Below, one piece after another: positions 45,215 through 57,553 of a DNA stretch of 64,000 bases (position 1 is its first letter; each line of letters begins with the position of its first letter). Where the stretch lies: assembly GCA_958450365.1 (NCBI GenBank), contig CAUEEP010000307.1, positions 124,001 through 188,000 of the forward strand. Direction: 5' to 3'. The DNA comes from Mesorhabditis belari. Taxonomy: Eukaryota; Nematoda; Chromadorea; Rhabditida; Rhabditidae. The notes under the pieces are model-generated. The model did no database searches, had not been told where the DNA came from, and worked only from the letters and a program-made list of their open reading frames with translations. A program made the position numbers and the translations under genes.

Positions 45215-48045
45215 AACAGTTACCAGGTAGATGTTTAAATGTTGCTGAACCTTCCAAGGTAGAGTCTTAAAACGTGAAGTCATATTTTGGTAAATTTGAG
45301 GCTCTTGCCAGCAATTCATTAGAAATCAATCTGAAAAGCTATTCTGATATACAATTAGAAGTTTAGGGGATTAACTGCCATCAAATCTTTAAATCTAGGG
45401 CTTTAAGACCCGCAGCCATATTTCAGGGCATTTGAAGTCGTTTTATTGTTCCGTTATTGAGTGAAACTCAATCTGGAAAGTTCCTTCTTTTAAGATATCC
45501 AATTAGATGTTTAGTACTCAATTTGAAAGTGAGTCTGCCTAACTGCTCTCAGAAACAAGCAGCTGGTGAATTTGGATTGTTATCAAATGCAAGGAAGGGC
45601 AAAAGCAAGGAAAATTATAGAAAATCAATTTGGGATGATCTCTTTGATATCCAGATAGATGATTAATATCATAATCTACAATGAATCAGTCAAGCTGCTG
45701 TCTAAAAACGCGCAGCCATATTTAAGTGCATTTGCAGAGGTTGAGATGTTCAATATTTCTGTGAACTTTAATTTGAAAAGTTTCTTCTGATGTCCAGTTA
45801 GATGTTTAGTTCTCAATTTGAAACTAAGTCTTGCAAGCTAGAGTCTTGAAACGCGCAGCCATATTTCAGTGAATTTTGAGCTGTTGTAAAAAGTCAACTA
45901 TTTAATGAAACACAATCTGGAAAGCTCAATCTGACATCCAGTTAGATGTTTGACACTCAGTTCGAAGTTGAATCTTTCAATCTAGAGTCTTAAAACGTGC
46001 AGCCATATTCCAGTAAATTTGAAGTTGTTATAAGGGCCAACTATCTAAAAAGACTCAATTTGGAAAACTTTTGTGATACCCAGTTAGGTGTTTGGTATTC
46101 AAAATCTTACCGAATCTTTCAATCTAGAGCCTTGAAACGCACAGCCATGTCTCGATAATTTTGAAGCTGTCGAAAAAGTCAGCAATTCATTGTAACTCAA
46201 TTGAAAAGCTTTTTCTGATATCCAATCAGAAGTTTAACGTCAAAAATGCCACCAAATCTTTTGACCTAGGGCTTTAAAACGCGCAGCCATATTTCAGTGA
46301 ATTTGGAGCTGTTTTATTGTTCAGCTATTCAGTGAAACTCAATCTGGAAAGTTCCTTCTGATATCCAGTTAGATGTTTAGTTCTCAATTTGAAGCTACAT
46401 CTTGCAAGCTAGAGCCTTGAAACGCGCAGTCATATCTCAGTGAGCTGTTGTAAAAAGCCAACTATTTAATGAAACACAATCCGGAAAGCTCAATCTGACA
46501 TCCAGTTAGATGTTTGACACTCAATTCGAAGTTGAATCTTTCAATCTAAAGCCTTGAAACGCATAGCCATATTTCAGTGAATTTTGAGCTGTTGTAAAAG
46601 TCAACCATTCACTGAAACTCAATATGGAAGGCTCTTTCTGATTTCCAGTTAGATAATTGGCATAAAATTCAGGAGTGTATTTTTCAAGTTACTTTCTAAA
46701 AACGCGCAGCCATGGTCAGTGTATTTTGAGCTAGACAGAAAGTGACGATTTATGCGGTGGAGTTAATTTTTGATCTCTAGTCTATCCAGTTAGTTGATTT
46801 CCGTTTGTAGCTCTTATAAAAGTCAGAGATTGAATGAATTTATTCTGGAAAACTTTCTCTGATATTCAGTTAGTATCCATTTTGGAGAGGAGTATCTCAA
46901 TCTAATTTTAAAAGGCACAGAGATTCAATGAAACTCAAGCTGAAGAGTTCCTTCTGATATCCAAAAAGATTTTTTGTATCAAAATCAGAAGTATAAATTT
47001 CAAGCTATTGTCCAAAGACGCGCAGTCATATTTCGAAGAATTTGCAGCTGTTATAAGGTCAACTATTTCATGAAACTCAAGCTGGAAAGTTCCTTGTGAT
47101 ATCCAATTAGCTGTTAAGTGTCCATGATGATAGAAATTATTGCAAGTACGAGCCTTAAAACGTGTAGTCATATTTCAGTAGATTTGGAGCTCTTGTAAAA
47201 GTCAACCATTCAATGAAACTCAATCTAAAAAACGTTTTCTGCTATACAATTTGATGTTTAACACTCAATTCGAAATTATATCACCCAAGTTAGAGCCTTA
47301 AAACGCGGAGCCATGTTTCGATGATTTCGAAGGTGTCAAAAAAGTCAGCAATTCATTGTAACTCAATTGAAAAGCTTTTTCTGATATCCAATCAGAAGTT
47401 TAACGTCAAAAATGCCACCAAATCTTTTGACCTAGAGCTTTAAAACGCGCAGCCATATTTCAGTGAATTTGGAGCTGTTTTATTGTTCAGCTATTCAGTG
47501 AAACTCAATCTGGAAAGTTCCTTCTGATATCCAGTTAGATGTTTAGTTCTCAATTTCTAGCTACAGCTTGCAAGCTAGAGCCTTGAAACGCGCAGCCATA
47601 TTTCAGTGAATTATGAACTGTTGCAAAAGTCAACTATTTAATGAAACTCAATTTGGAAAGCATAATCTGACATCCAGTTAGATATTTAACCCACAATTTA
47701 AAGCTAAATCTTGCAAGCTAGAGTTAAAAAACGTGCAGCTATGTTTATCTAGATGACTTTGAAGCTGTTATAAAGGCCAGCGCTTCATTTTAATTGTAAG
47801 TCAATCCGGAAAGTTCCTTCTGATATCCAGTTGAATGTTTAGTTTTCAATTTGAAGTTACATCTTGCAAGCTAGAGTCAAAAAACGCGCAGCTATGTTTA
47901 CCTAGATGACTTTAGTGCTGTTATAAAGGATCTATTGTAATTGAAAGTCGGCCTAAAAAGTTCCTTTTGGTATCCAGTTGGATGTTTAGAGCCTAAAATG
48001 TCACTAAATCTTTCAAACTAGCGCTTTGAAACGCGCAGCCATATC
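45215..48045. repeat. large inverted array of the same repeat, downstream of the gene
   Basis: About 20 copies in the opposite orientation (GCGCAGCCATATTTCAGTGA, CATCCAGTTAGATGTTTG). A segment of about 400 bp (landmarks CAGCAATTCATTGTAACTCA to GAAAGTTCCTTCTGATATCC) occurs twice almost unchanged at about 46170-46370 and 47345-47550, so blocks of units were duplicated. There is no coding sequence. Confidence 0.9.
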
Positions 48046-48049
48046 GGAG

Positions 48050-50600
48050 AGTGTATCCTTATCGTTCTGCATCCGATCATGGCCCGGGCCCAAGGAGCCA
48101 ATTGACACATCACTGATCAGTCACCTTTCCGGTACTCTTTAAAGTTATGATATTGATTACCATCCCATCAACAGATTAAGATAATATTTTAAAGCCCCAA
48201 AGCCCACTGAAGCTCTTACCAAATGCACCCATGCCTCCCCACTATTCCCTGCTCGATCTACCGTAGCCCTGGCACTCTTCCCATCTTTTCAGCTTCCCCT
48301 CTCCTTGTCTATTCCATTCTCTCGTTCCCCGCCAGTCTCTCTCTCGAGTAGTCACGTCTTTTTATTTCTTTTCCTCAATCACTTTATGTGTCATCCAAAA
48401 TGCTAAAATCTTTTATTTCCTTTCCACCTTTTTTTGCATTCATTTGTCAGCAATTGCCTGTGACTTCCAATTTGATGTTTTTAACTGATTTTTTAAATAT
48501 TCTGATCTTTTGACATTTACAAATGGCAAGTCGATTCCAACAAAAACCGATAATTTGCAAATTTTTTCTTTCAGCTGCCTTTCAGCCAATTGCTATTGCT
48601 GGGAATCATTTTTCTCCTCTCCCATTCGCCCTATTAGTGCCACTGTCCTTTTTGTTTACAAACGCCGACTCAATATCAAATGCATTTGTTTTTAAAGCAC
48701 GAATTCCAATGCCATTCGCCATTCAGGCCAGCTGAAAATCAAAATTTACATTCATATTTTCTTTCTCTAACCAAATGCCCACATGACATCCAGAATTCAT
48801 TCTAAACATTGCATTTTTTGTCTATCGCCTCGATTTCTCAATTTTTTTTGGTTCATTCAGTCTCGTGCCCTTCTCAGCGTTTCCTTTTGCCTCCGCCCGC
48901 ACCGCGATCTCAAAACAGACAACAACCCTCTTAAAAATCACAAAAATAGACCCAAAGAGGCGGTTTAGTTTCCAAATTTATCACTAATCCAAACAAAACA
49001 CAGAAACTGATGCACTGTATGACCAGGGTTGGTTTGAATTCGAATTCGAATTTTTTCGGTTCGAATTATTTTTGACAATCTTCTGTGCATCCCAGCTTAT
49101 TCGAATCTAAAATCGATTTTAAGAAATCACGCAATTTCGCCAATTTTTCCCCCTCTTATCTCAAAAAGACAAAAAGCTTGATTTTATTGGGATTCCCGGG
49201 TGATTTTTTTTCGTTTTTTTTTGCTTTGGAGTGGTTCAAGACATTTTTGTGGGGTCTTGTGAATGGTTCTGCTTAGTAAAAAAGCAAAATCGGAGCCAAT
49301 TTTTGCCTGTTTCTTGCCTGTCTTTATCACGTGTCAGCCATTTTTTCGTTTTTTCGTTTTCACCCTTTCTACTTTTCATTTCCCGCACTGTGCCTTCCAG
49401 TTTGGTCTTTTCGCTTTTCAATTTCTTTTTTAAACCAGTGGCAATCGTGTAAACGATCCGGGAAGGGGAAATCGAGAACCGCGATTAAAATTTCTTCATG
49501 AAATTTCATTTTATTGATGATTCCAAATTCCCTCGTGCGCTCCAGCATTAAAGATTTTCTTGCTCAACTTTTCCTTTTCTCAATAACAAACCGATTTTCT
49601 TGTGTGAAACAATTTTCGGACTTTTCTGACTCAGATTCTGCAAATTCTGCAAAATTTTAGCGATAAAATCCTCTTAAATGGTTTCTTTTTTTCATAAAAA
49701 TTCAGTTTTTCCCTTTTTTTTTTGTAAAAAGCGGCTTTTCTCCTTAAAAACGATTTTGAAAAAGTAAACCGCTTTATCAATGAAATTGGAACGCTCAAAA
49801 AAAAGCTCGAATTTCACGACAATAACGAAAAATTCTTTTTTTGTGCATTCCAGCATAAAATATTAATTCGAGAAGTTTGAAATCTAAGCAATTTTTCATT
49901 GAATTTAAAGCCCCATCCAATTCTTACCGATCCAATATGCTTTCCGCTTTCTGCTCAAAAAGTTTCTGCTCAAAATCGCTACTGTGACTGCCAGAAATCA
50001 CAGAAATGCTAAAATTTTCGAATTTTATCTTCAACTCATCGCGAAATTTCTCTGAAATCTTGTTCTGACGTCACTTTTGAATTGGAAGCCGAAAAAATTC
50101 GAAAAAAATGGCTCACTGATAAACTCTGATCCGTCAATCAGTCAAAACTTTTAACGAGAATTGATTGTTTAAAAAAAAAGGAACTAAAAGTGTTTGTTTT
50201 CAACGAAATCGAGTTTCCACGAAAGTTTAGTCATCAAAGATTTCAGAGTTGAGCTCTGGAAATCTTTTGGAAATCATTTCAAAGGTTTTCTGTGGTAAAC
50301 TTTATCTTTTTATTGGGTTTTGTCTTTCTTTTTCCTTTTTCTTCAATTGTTTTCATTTCCAGTGACGAATCTACTCCGAATCTCCTTCAAAACGGATTCC
50401 CCGACCCGTTCTCCATCTCTTCAATGGGTTCTCCCCACACCGCATCATGGTGACATCATTCCATCACATCAATTCGCTTTCCCGCCACTCGATTCTCTCG
50501 ATTGGTGGAGGGGATGGCTAGAGCCGGAAGGAAACAAGAGCACAAGTCATAACAAGTCAGTCCAAAAGGTTTGTCGTATCAAAAGTTCATCAATTTTAGA
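48050..50600. other. intergenic stretch, one possible exon near its right edge
   Basis: No gene can be supported over most of it. At about 50362-50570, after TTTTCATTTCCAG, there is a balanced, coding-like segment open in one frame (LLRISFKTDSPTRSPS ... DWWRGWLEPEGNKS) ending at an AAAAG|GTTTGT donor. Its phase does not fit the next exon without passing a stop, so it may be a 5' UTR exon of the seven-TM gene or a separate coding exon. Confidence 0.45.
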
Positions 50601-50612
50601 AGTATCGATGTG

Positions 50613-53600
50613 ATGTGTGCCAGCTGTTTCAGTGATCAACCGGATGCTTTGGCGTGCACTAGGTAAGGAAATAGAGTCTGGCTGATAGGTCTGGCTGATA
50701 GGTCTGGCTGATAGGTCTGGCTGATAGGTCTGGCTGATAGGTCTGGCTGATAGGTCTGGCTGATAGGTCTGGCTGATAGGTCTGGCTAACAAATGCCCTT
50801 TTGAGATCGATCCTCGTCTCGACCCTAGCCCTTCTCTCGGCTCTTGTCGCTATCAAACGGATCATCGACTTGCACCGAACCAACCCGTCCCCAATCCGAC
50901 TCCTAATATTTCTACTGATTCTCCTGCAATGCTTAGCTGGGTAAGTTCTGTGCATTCCAGAATTTAAAAGTAAACCTTTCAATCAAAAGGTTTGTTTTTT
51001 AATTTTTTAAACTTCACTCAACTTATTTTCAACTCAATCAAATTCTCAAAATATCTACAATTTTTCTAGCTATATTTATTGAATGCGTGCCAGATTGGTG
51101 AAAAAATTTGAAAATTAAGAAATCTGAGCAATTTTTGAGCATTTTGCGGTTGAGAGAACAAACTACGTGAACTGGAGAATTTCATTGTTTTTATTTTTAT
51201 TATTGTCGATTATCTCGTGTGACATCCAGCTCGCACAAATCTCCATCTGTTACCGAAACGTTTTTGTTTTCTTTTTTTGAAATTTTCATTCCAAACCACA
51301 AAATGTCAATATCTCAATCAACGAGACTCAACCAGACTTCTCGCCAAGGAAAAACTCGTCAAAGATCTCGAAGAAACGGTGATCCCTTTTGACATGACAT
51401 CCATATTTTTAGCCCAACAACATTTTCAAGCTCATTTCCGCGTCTAGAGCCTAAGCTTTTGGTGGCATAAGCTTTCTACAATTGAGCTAATTTTCAAAGT
51501 TTGTTTCTCCACTTTATAACTTTTCCATTCTACCTACTGACCTCCAGGATTGGGATTTTTGCCGAAAAAAACAAATTTTGAATCTGTTCTCGGGTGTTTT
51601 TTCAAGGGCGTTCATGAGTTCGAGCTGACTATGAGGGCTGATGAGGGTGGATAGGCTCTTATTACAGAATTTTTGGCTCAAGTTTCTCTTCTACCCTGTT
51701 CCCCTGTTTTCTAAACCTCATCACTTGACTACTTTAGTTCAAAAGATCGAATTTCAGCGTTAAAGATTTTCAATTCACCGTTAACAAAAAAAAAATTTTT
51801 TATTTAAATTTTTTTCTCCGATATTTTTCACTCATTTCACAATGTGATATCCAGAATTTCGTATAAAATTTTAAAATTTGTTTTTTCTTTTAAAAGTTTC
51901 CAGTAAAAGTCGAAAAAATCGTTTCCATCTTATCTCTATTCTCTGTAATGCTAGGATGATCGGAAAAAGAGCAAAAATCTTTAAAATTCAGCCCTCCACC
52001 CTCAAGTCTTAAAAGGAATTAAGAAAAAAAACAGAAAAGTAAAAGTTTTCTTTGTTTAAATCATTTTACTTTTCTATACTTTACAGTATTTAGTTTTAAA
52101 TCAAGCTACGGTATCCCTTGACTTCTACAGGATCCCTTGACTTCTACAGTATCCCTTGACTTCTACAGTATCCCTTGACTCATCCTTGGCTACAGTAATC
52201 ACTTCAGTACTACAACAAGCTTCAAAGCAGTGAAAAGCTTCGAATTTCAGCTGTTTTCCTGAACTCTTTTTCTTCAGTTTCACTTTTTTTCCAATGTTTG
52301 GATGAAAGGCCACGAGGAAAATGGGAAAGAAATGTGGAAACGGCTGTTATTTTTCCATTTTCACCCATCACCAGCTGTAGCTAAAGGGTAAGAAAAACGA
52401 TTTTTAAACCACATCCCAATCTCATTTCTCTCTGAAAACTCGAAAACGAACACCTTTCATCATTAATTATTTCATAAACTCAATTGGAAAAGATAAATGA
52501 ATTCATTTCTTCTAGAAACAACAATTAATAGTTTCCCAAACTTTTCATTTCTTTCCATCTTGGATAGCATTGCTTAGCCACTTAGCCAGGATTGCTTCAT
52601 CAGAGCTCCCCAGCTTCATCAGAGCTCCCCAGCTTCATCAGAGCTCCCCAGCTTCATCAGAGCTCCCCAGCTTCATCAGAGCTCCCCAGCTTCATCAGAG
52701 CTCCCCAGCTTCATCAGAGCTCCCCAGCTTCATCAGAGCTCTCCAGCTCTGATGAAGCAATTCACAATGTTCATTCCTTTCTTTTGCCTGCTAAGCCTTT
52801 CTTTTCTTTACCGTCTCTGATTCCTATTAGTTTTATTATCCATTGCCATCCAACTTCCCCTAAATATCCATCTCTTGTCACTTTTAGCATTCTTTCCGCT
52901 TGATGAAGTCCGTTTAGAATAATCTTTTCACTCAATTTCTCTGTCCAACAACATAGCAGAAGGGTTTCTCCTAAAAAGTTCGTAGAGCTGGCTTATACCA
53001 GATTTTTTTCAATTCAGATTTCATTACTTTTTTTCTCCTTCTTCTTTCACTACCATTCCGATTCTCCATGTTTTTCTAGAAAAAGAGATGCTTTGGAAGA
53101 AGCGTCTCCTCACTCGATCCACCTCTCCACGACCGATTCACTGTGAATTCCAAACGAAACACAAACATTCTCTACACGAAACACAACAAAACGAGTCACC
53201 AATACGAAAAACGAAACACCGAAAAGCCCATTCAAAATCGAAATCCCCGGCAACGATTGTTGATATTCTGTTAGAAGATCTCTCTCGAGATGTAATCACT
53301 TGTCATTTCTGTGGTCGGTGTGTCCTCATCCCAATCAATCGAGTTGAGAGAGATTTTGGAGGGATTCTCCTTGCACTTCGCGGGATTCCATTGTTGGCGT
53401 GAGTTTTTGTGTCAGAAGCAGGACCCCTTCTGTGTCAGTTTTGTCACATCACTTTTGAGTCTAATGCACTATGTGACATCCAGTTTAGCTAAACAAACAT
53501 TTTCTGACCCACTCACCCAGTTCGATGCTCCAGAAAGCCTGTGTTCATCCGAGCACAAAGTACGCAAGTCTAGATCTAAGTCTAGCCGTAACTTTTTGCC

Positions 53601-56600
53601 TCCATTGTACTATGTGACATCCAGTTTAGCCTAAAAACACACTTTCTGACACACTCACTCAGTTCAGTGCTCTAGAAAGCCCGTGTTTACCAGAGCACCA
53701 AAAATCACCACAATCTGAGTCTAGCCTTAGCTTTTTACTTTCATTGTGCTATGTGACATCCAGATTAGGCAAATACACCCTATCTGGTGCACTAGAAAGC
53801 GTCTGTTTACACGATTCTCGAGTACAAAGTCACATGTTTTCAAAATTTAACGTCAAACGTTTCCTGTTTACCTTGTTCTCCAGATCACTTCAATCTTTGA
53901 TGATCAGAATTGAAAACCTAGCAAATGAGCCCAGCCCAGAATTAATGGATTTCCGGTTTTCTGAAAAAAAACTTGTTGCAATAGAGAAAGAACAGTTGTT
54001 TTGAATGGGTCATGTGCTTTGATTGACCTAATAGAAAAAAAGCAATCAAATCTTGCACGAACAAGATCTTGGAAAAAGTGGCTTGTTCTCTGAACTCTAC
54101 ATTGGATTGATACTAGATTTTAACTTAGTCAGTGCACCAGAAAGGTCACGTTTACAAGGAAAAGTTTATCAAATGTTGAGTGATCGAAAAATTCACTTTT
54201 ATTAGTCAAAAGATTGTCAATTTTTCATCAAAACATTCTCAAAGCATTCTCAAAACAATCTCAAAACTTTCAGCTCCTTTGAATGGTTGGTTGGATGGAC
54301 GACACAATTGGCACTTTTCATTACCTATGCAAAGGTTTTCATGTTTAGAATTAGACTATATAAATTTCTAATAATTTTCAGGCAATCGAACTCCTCATTA
54401 TCTGCTATTTCTATTTGGATTTAGCTTCGAAAATTATGCATTGGAGTTCATTGGCTGGGAAGAGGTAGCACAAGTTTTCTAGATTTAGATTTAGATTTAG
54501 ATTTAGATTTAGATTTAGATTCAGATTTAGATTCAGATTTAGATTCAGATTTAGATTCAGATTTAGATTCAGATTTAGATTCAGATTTAGATTCAGATTT
54601 AGATTCAGATTTAGATTCAGATTTAGATTCAGATTTAGATTCAGATTTAGATTCAGATTTAGATTCAGATTTAGATTCAGATTTAGATTTAGCATTCTCA
54701 AAGCATTCTCTATCTAGATTAACAAATCTTACAGTACTCTTGCAGACTGTGCTTCTCTTCACTCATCCTTCTCTTCACTTATTTCACTCTTTTCCTAGTG
54801 ATGGGCTTTCTTCTTTCAATCGAGCCATGGACTGATTGTCATGGTAAAGCTTTAATAGCTGATTCGCTTTAATATTATTTGTTATCACATTAAAATTATC
54901 GAAATTTTCAGCTCCTTATTGGATTTGGTTTTCTTGTGGAGAATTTCTGACAGTTCAATTAATGGTTTTCTCATTTTTGTTGATTGTAAATCGAATGAAT
55001 CGCATCTCCGCCTCACCAAATATTCATCAACGACAAAGGAGACAACTATTCACGTAAGGATAATCGAATACTAGTGCCATAAGTCAGTAGGGTAATCCTG
55101 GCTTAAGCCGTACTCTAACACAGCTCTAACACAGCTCTAACACAGCTCTAGCCCAGCTCTAACAGAGCTCATTACAATAGTATTCCCTATCCATTTCAAT
55201 TTCCCTTTTACAGCTTATTCTGGGTCTTCGAGACATCTTGTCTTGCCGATCTTGGATATCATATTTCTCTCTATATATTAGCCGATGATGAAAAAGGATG
55301 TTCGGGGGATTTTTGTAAGTACAAAAAGTGAATCTCGATTCTCTTTAAAGAAAAGCTTTCTAGGAACACCAACAATTGCGGTATTCGATGCTGAAATTCC
55401 CATATGATATCGTTTCTTTTCTTCTACCCGCTTGGACGCTTCTCTATTTCTTCCGACCACAACGAAAAGATGGATTTGATCAACAGGACAGTCAAGAGGT
55501 TCGAAGAAATTCTCTTCTGCAGCTTCTGCAGCTCTTCCTTGGAAATAGCTATTTAAAAGATCAAATTGTTTCGTTAAAATTTCTTTCTGCAACTCACAAA
55601 ACAGCTATAATTCTAGTCCTCCCTTCCCTCGATTTCCGGCATCGCCGATGTGATTGTGGTCCGGAATTGGCGACGAAGATATCGACCACTTGTACAAGAT
55701 AACTCGCAATATGTACCGGCACCCGAATTGAGAAGAACAGTGCAACAAAGAGTGAGGAGAGAAGGCACAAGAGGAGCAGACAATGGTGTGGTCAGGAGAG
55801 TGTCCTCGGCGCCGCAGGTTGGTTCAAGATCTAGGATAAATATCTGATTGTTAAGATAGGAAACCTACATAGAACTTGTTCAAAATCTTAATGCTTAGAA
55901 TAGTTGCATAGCTGAATAGCTGGTACAACATTTAGTCAGGGAGGGTTATCCTGCGTTTACCCGAGCACAAAGTACATATGCAGCCTAGATCTAAGTCTAG
56001 CCGTGACTTTTTGCCTCCATTGTGCTATGTGACATCCAGATTAGCTAAACACACACTTTCTGACACACTCAATCAGTTCAGTGCTCCAGAAAGCCTGTGT
56101 TTACCCGAGCACAACACATGCAGCCTAGATCTAAGTCTAGCCGTAACGTTTTGCTTCCATTGTGTTATGTGACATCCAGATTAGGCAAACACACCCTATT
56201 CGGTGCACTAGAAAGCGTGTGTTTACACGATTTTCAAGCACAAAGTACGCAGTCCCATGTTTTCATGAATTAACATCAAACAGGACGTCCTAGCTGGCCT
56301 GGCTTCTAGCTGGCCTGGCTTCTAGTTGGCCTGGCTTCTAGCTGGCCTGGCTTCTAGCTAGCCTGGTCTCTAGCTGGTCCGGGAATCTAGAAAAACCCGT
56401 ATGGATTAGCTCAAAGAATAGTTTTTGATAAAACTGACAAAATGAAAGACAATGCTGCTTTCCAGATTGCGCAACGTCGGATCTCTATCTCTCGCTCTTA
56501 CATTTCTTCAACGCTCTACTCGATTCCCGAAGAAATACAACAAGTGAGGATTGATCATTGTTCTCAATCTCTACATCAAATTTCCAGCTTCACCCTCACT

Positions 56601-56689
56601 CCTCTGGGATGATTGACACTGGCGAGTTGATGATCGCCTCGTCGATCGATAATCTTTCAATGGTTCCACAGATTGAAGAGGATGACTAA
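50613..56689 (+). CDS. predicted seven-transmembrane protein, 14 exons, about 530 aa
   Basis: Exons 50613-50662, 50806-50940, 51336-51378, 51548-51593, 53080-53398, 54274-54334, 54382-54464, 54746-54843, 54912-55053, 55214-55314, 55364-55498, 55617-55817, 56466-56543 and 56588-56689. All junctions agree in phase except 55314/55364, which is off by one base. It starts [17 protein letters not shown]. Hydrophobic segments follow: [119 protein letters not shown] basic, then acidic, cytosolic-type tail ends QIEEDD. Exons 3-5 add a 136-residue basic insert between TM2 and TM3 that can be skipped in phase. The family is not recognised; it could be a GPR137/THH1-like or nematode-specific protein. Confidence 0.72.
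50668..50795. repeat. 13-bp GGTCTGGCTGATA array
   Basis: Nine nearly perfect units in intron 1 of the seven-TM gene. The array ends about 10 nt before the next exon's acceptor region. Confidence 0.93.
52590..52760. repeat. 19-bp CAGCTTCATCAGAGCTCCC array, capped by an inverted unit
   Basis: About eight units, followed at 52741-52760 by the inverted AGCTCTGATGAAGC, which can pair with any upstream unit. It lies in the long intron before exon 5 of the seven-TM gene. A shorter array, TATCCCTTGACTTCTACAG, lies at 52110-52175. Confidence 0.92.
53460..53870. repeat. about 145-bp tandem repeat in one intron, with related copies in another
   Basis: Three copies with TATGTGACATCCAG, CACTCACTCAGTTC, A-GAAAGC-TGTGTTTAC and CTAGATCTAAGTCTAGCC lie in the intron after exon 5. 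Two or three more copies at 55950-56285 lie in the intron before exon 13 of the same gene, in the same orientation. Confidence 0.85.
54483..54695. repeat. 12-bp AGATTTAGATTC array
   Basis: Six-base units AGATTT/AGATTC alternate as a 12-bp higher-order unit over about 210 bp, in the intron after exon 7 of the seven-TM gene. Minus-strand LN and SESK ORFs are artefacts. Confidence 0.94.
56285..56375. repeat. 16-bp TAGCTGGCCTGGCTTC array
   Basis: Five copies in the intron before exon 13 of the seven-TM gene, next to the 145-bp repeat copies. Confidence 0.9.
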
Positions 56690-57553
56690 ATAAGTTTATA
56701 TTTTTGATATCTTCTCTAAATCTTCTCTAAATCTTCTCTAAAACTTGAAACAATCCATTCCTTTGCTATGTTCCTTTGAAATTACGTGTACCAAGAGAGC
56801 AATGACTAGTTAAAAGCAGCAAGAACTTTAAAAAAACTATTGGATAAAAGATTTGTAGAATTTTTAGATAAAATTCTATCAAAAGCTAGCTCATTTTTTA
56901 GCTTCGTTTAGCTTTTTTTTTCTGTAATTTCTTTGCTTATTTTTTTCCACAATTTTTTTGTCACAACGGGTCTATTTCTTTTCTTAAAAAAGTCCTTATG
57001 TTTCTATTCCTTTTCAATCTCCATCTAGACTACATGAAAACTGCCCGTCATCTGTATTTATGTGTTTATATTTATGTACATCCCCGAATTTGCTCACTCT
57101 TCTTCCGCGCCGATTCGACTTCGACACCGTTTAAACTCTGTGCTTGTATATTTCTTGCGAATAAAGTGCTGAAAAGTGTTTCCTGGAATGCACAAAATCA
57201 TTTCCATCAAACCACAACAACTATTTTGTTTTTAAAAAAAAATATAGGATTTTGTACATCGAGGAGAATGAGAGGGTTCAGGGAAACATGAAGCTTTCGG
57301 CTTTGAAAGGCCATAACTCTGTTCATTATATTATTCTTAGCCTTCGTTGAATAGAGGAGATTTTAGGCTTTTGAAAGATACCATAAATTGCCTGATTGGA
57401 CTAGCCAATCCTGAGATCGAGAGACAACTTTCTCAAGTCATTTTCTTTCAGTTCGCTTGCTGGTCGCTTTTGTGTTGCTGTGAAATGTTTGCTGTGAAAT
57501 CTTTAAGAATATATCTAGAATAATACAATGCTCAATGATCTTTATGTAAAAAT

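Noticed and set aside
53877..54004. Exon-like [23 protein letters not shown] after a TTCTCCAG acceptor
   Set aside because: It ends in a stop with no donor, and exon 5 joins exon 6 of the seven-TM gene perfectly without it.
54411..54762. ORFs of repeated Asn-Leu and Ser-Glu-Ser-Lys
   Set aside because: Intronic 12-bp repeat read in two antisense frames.
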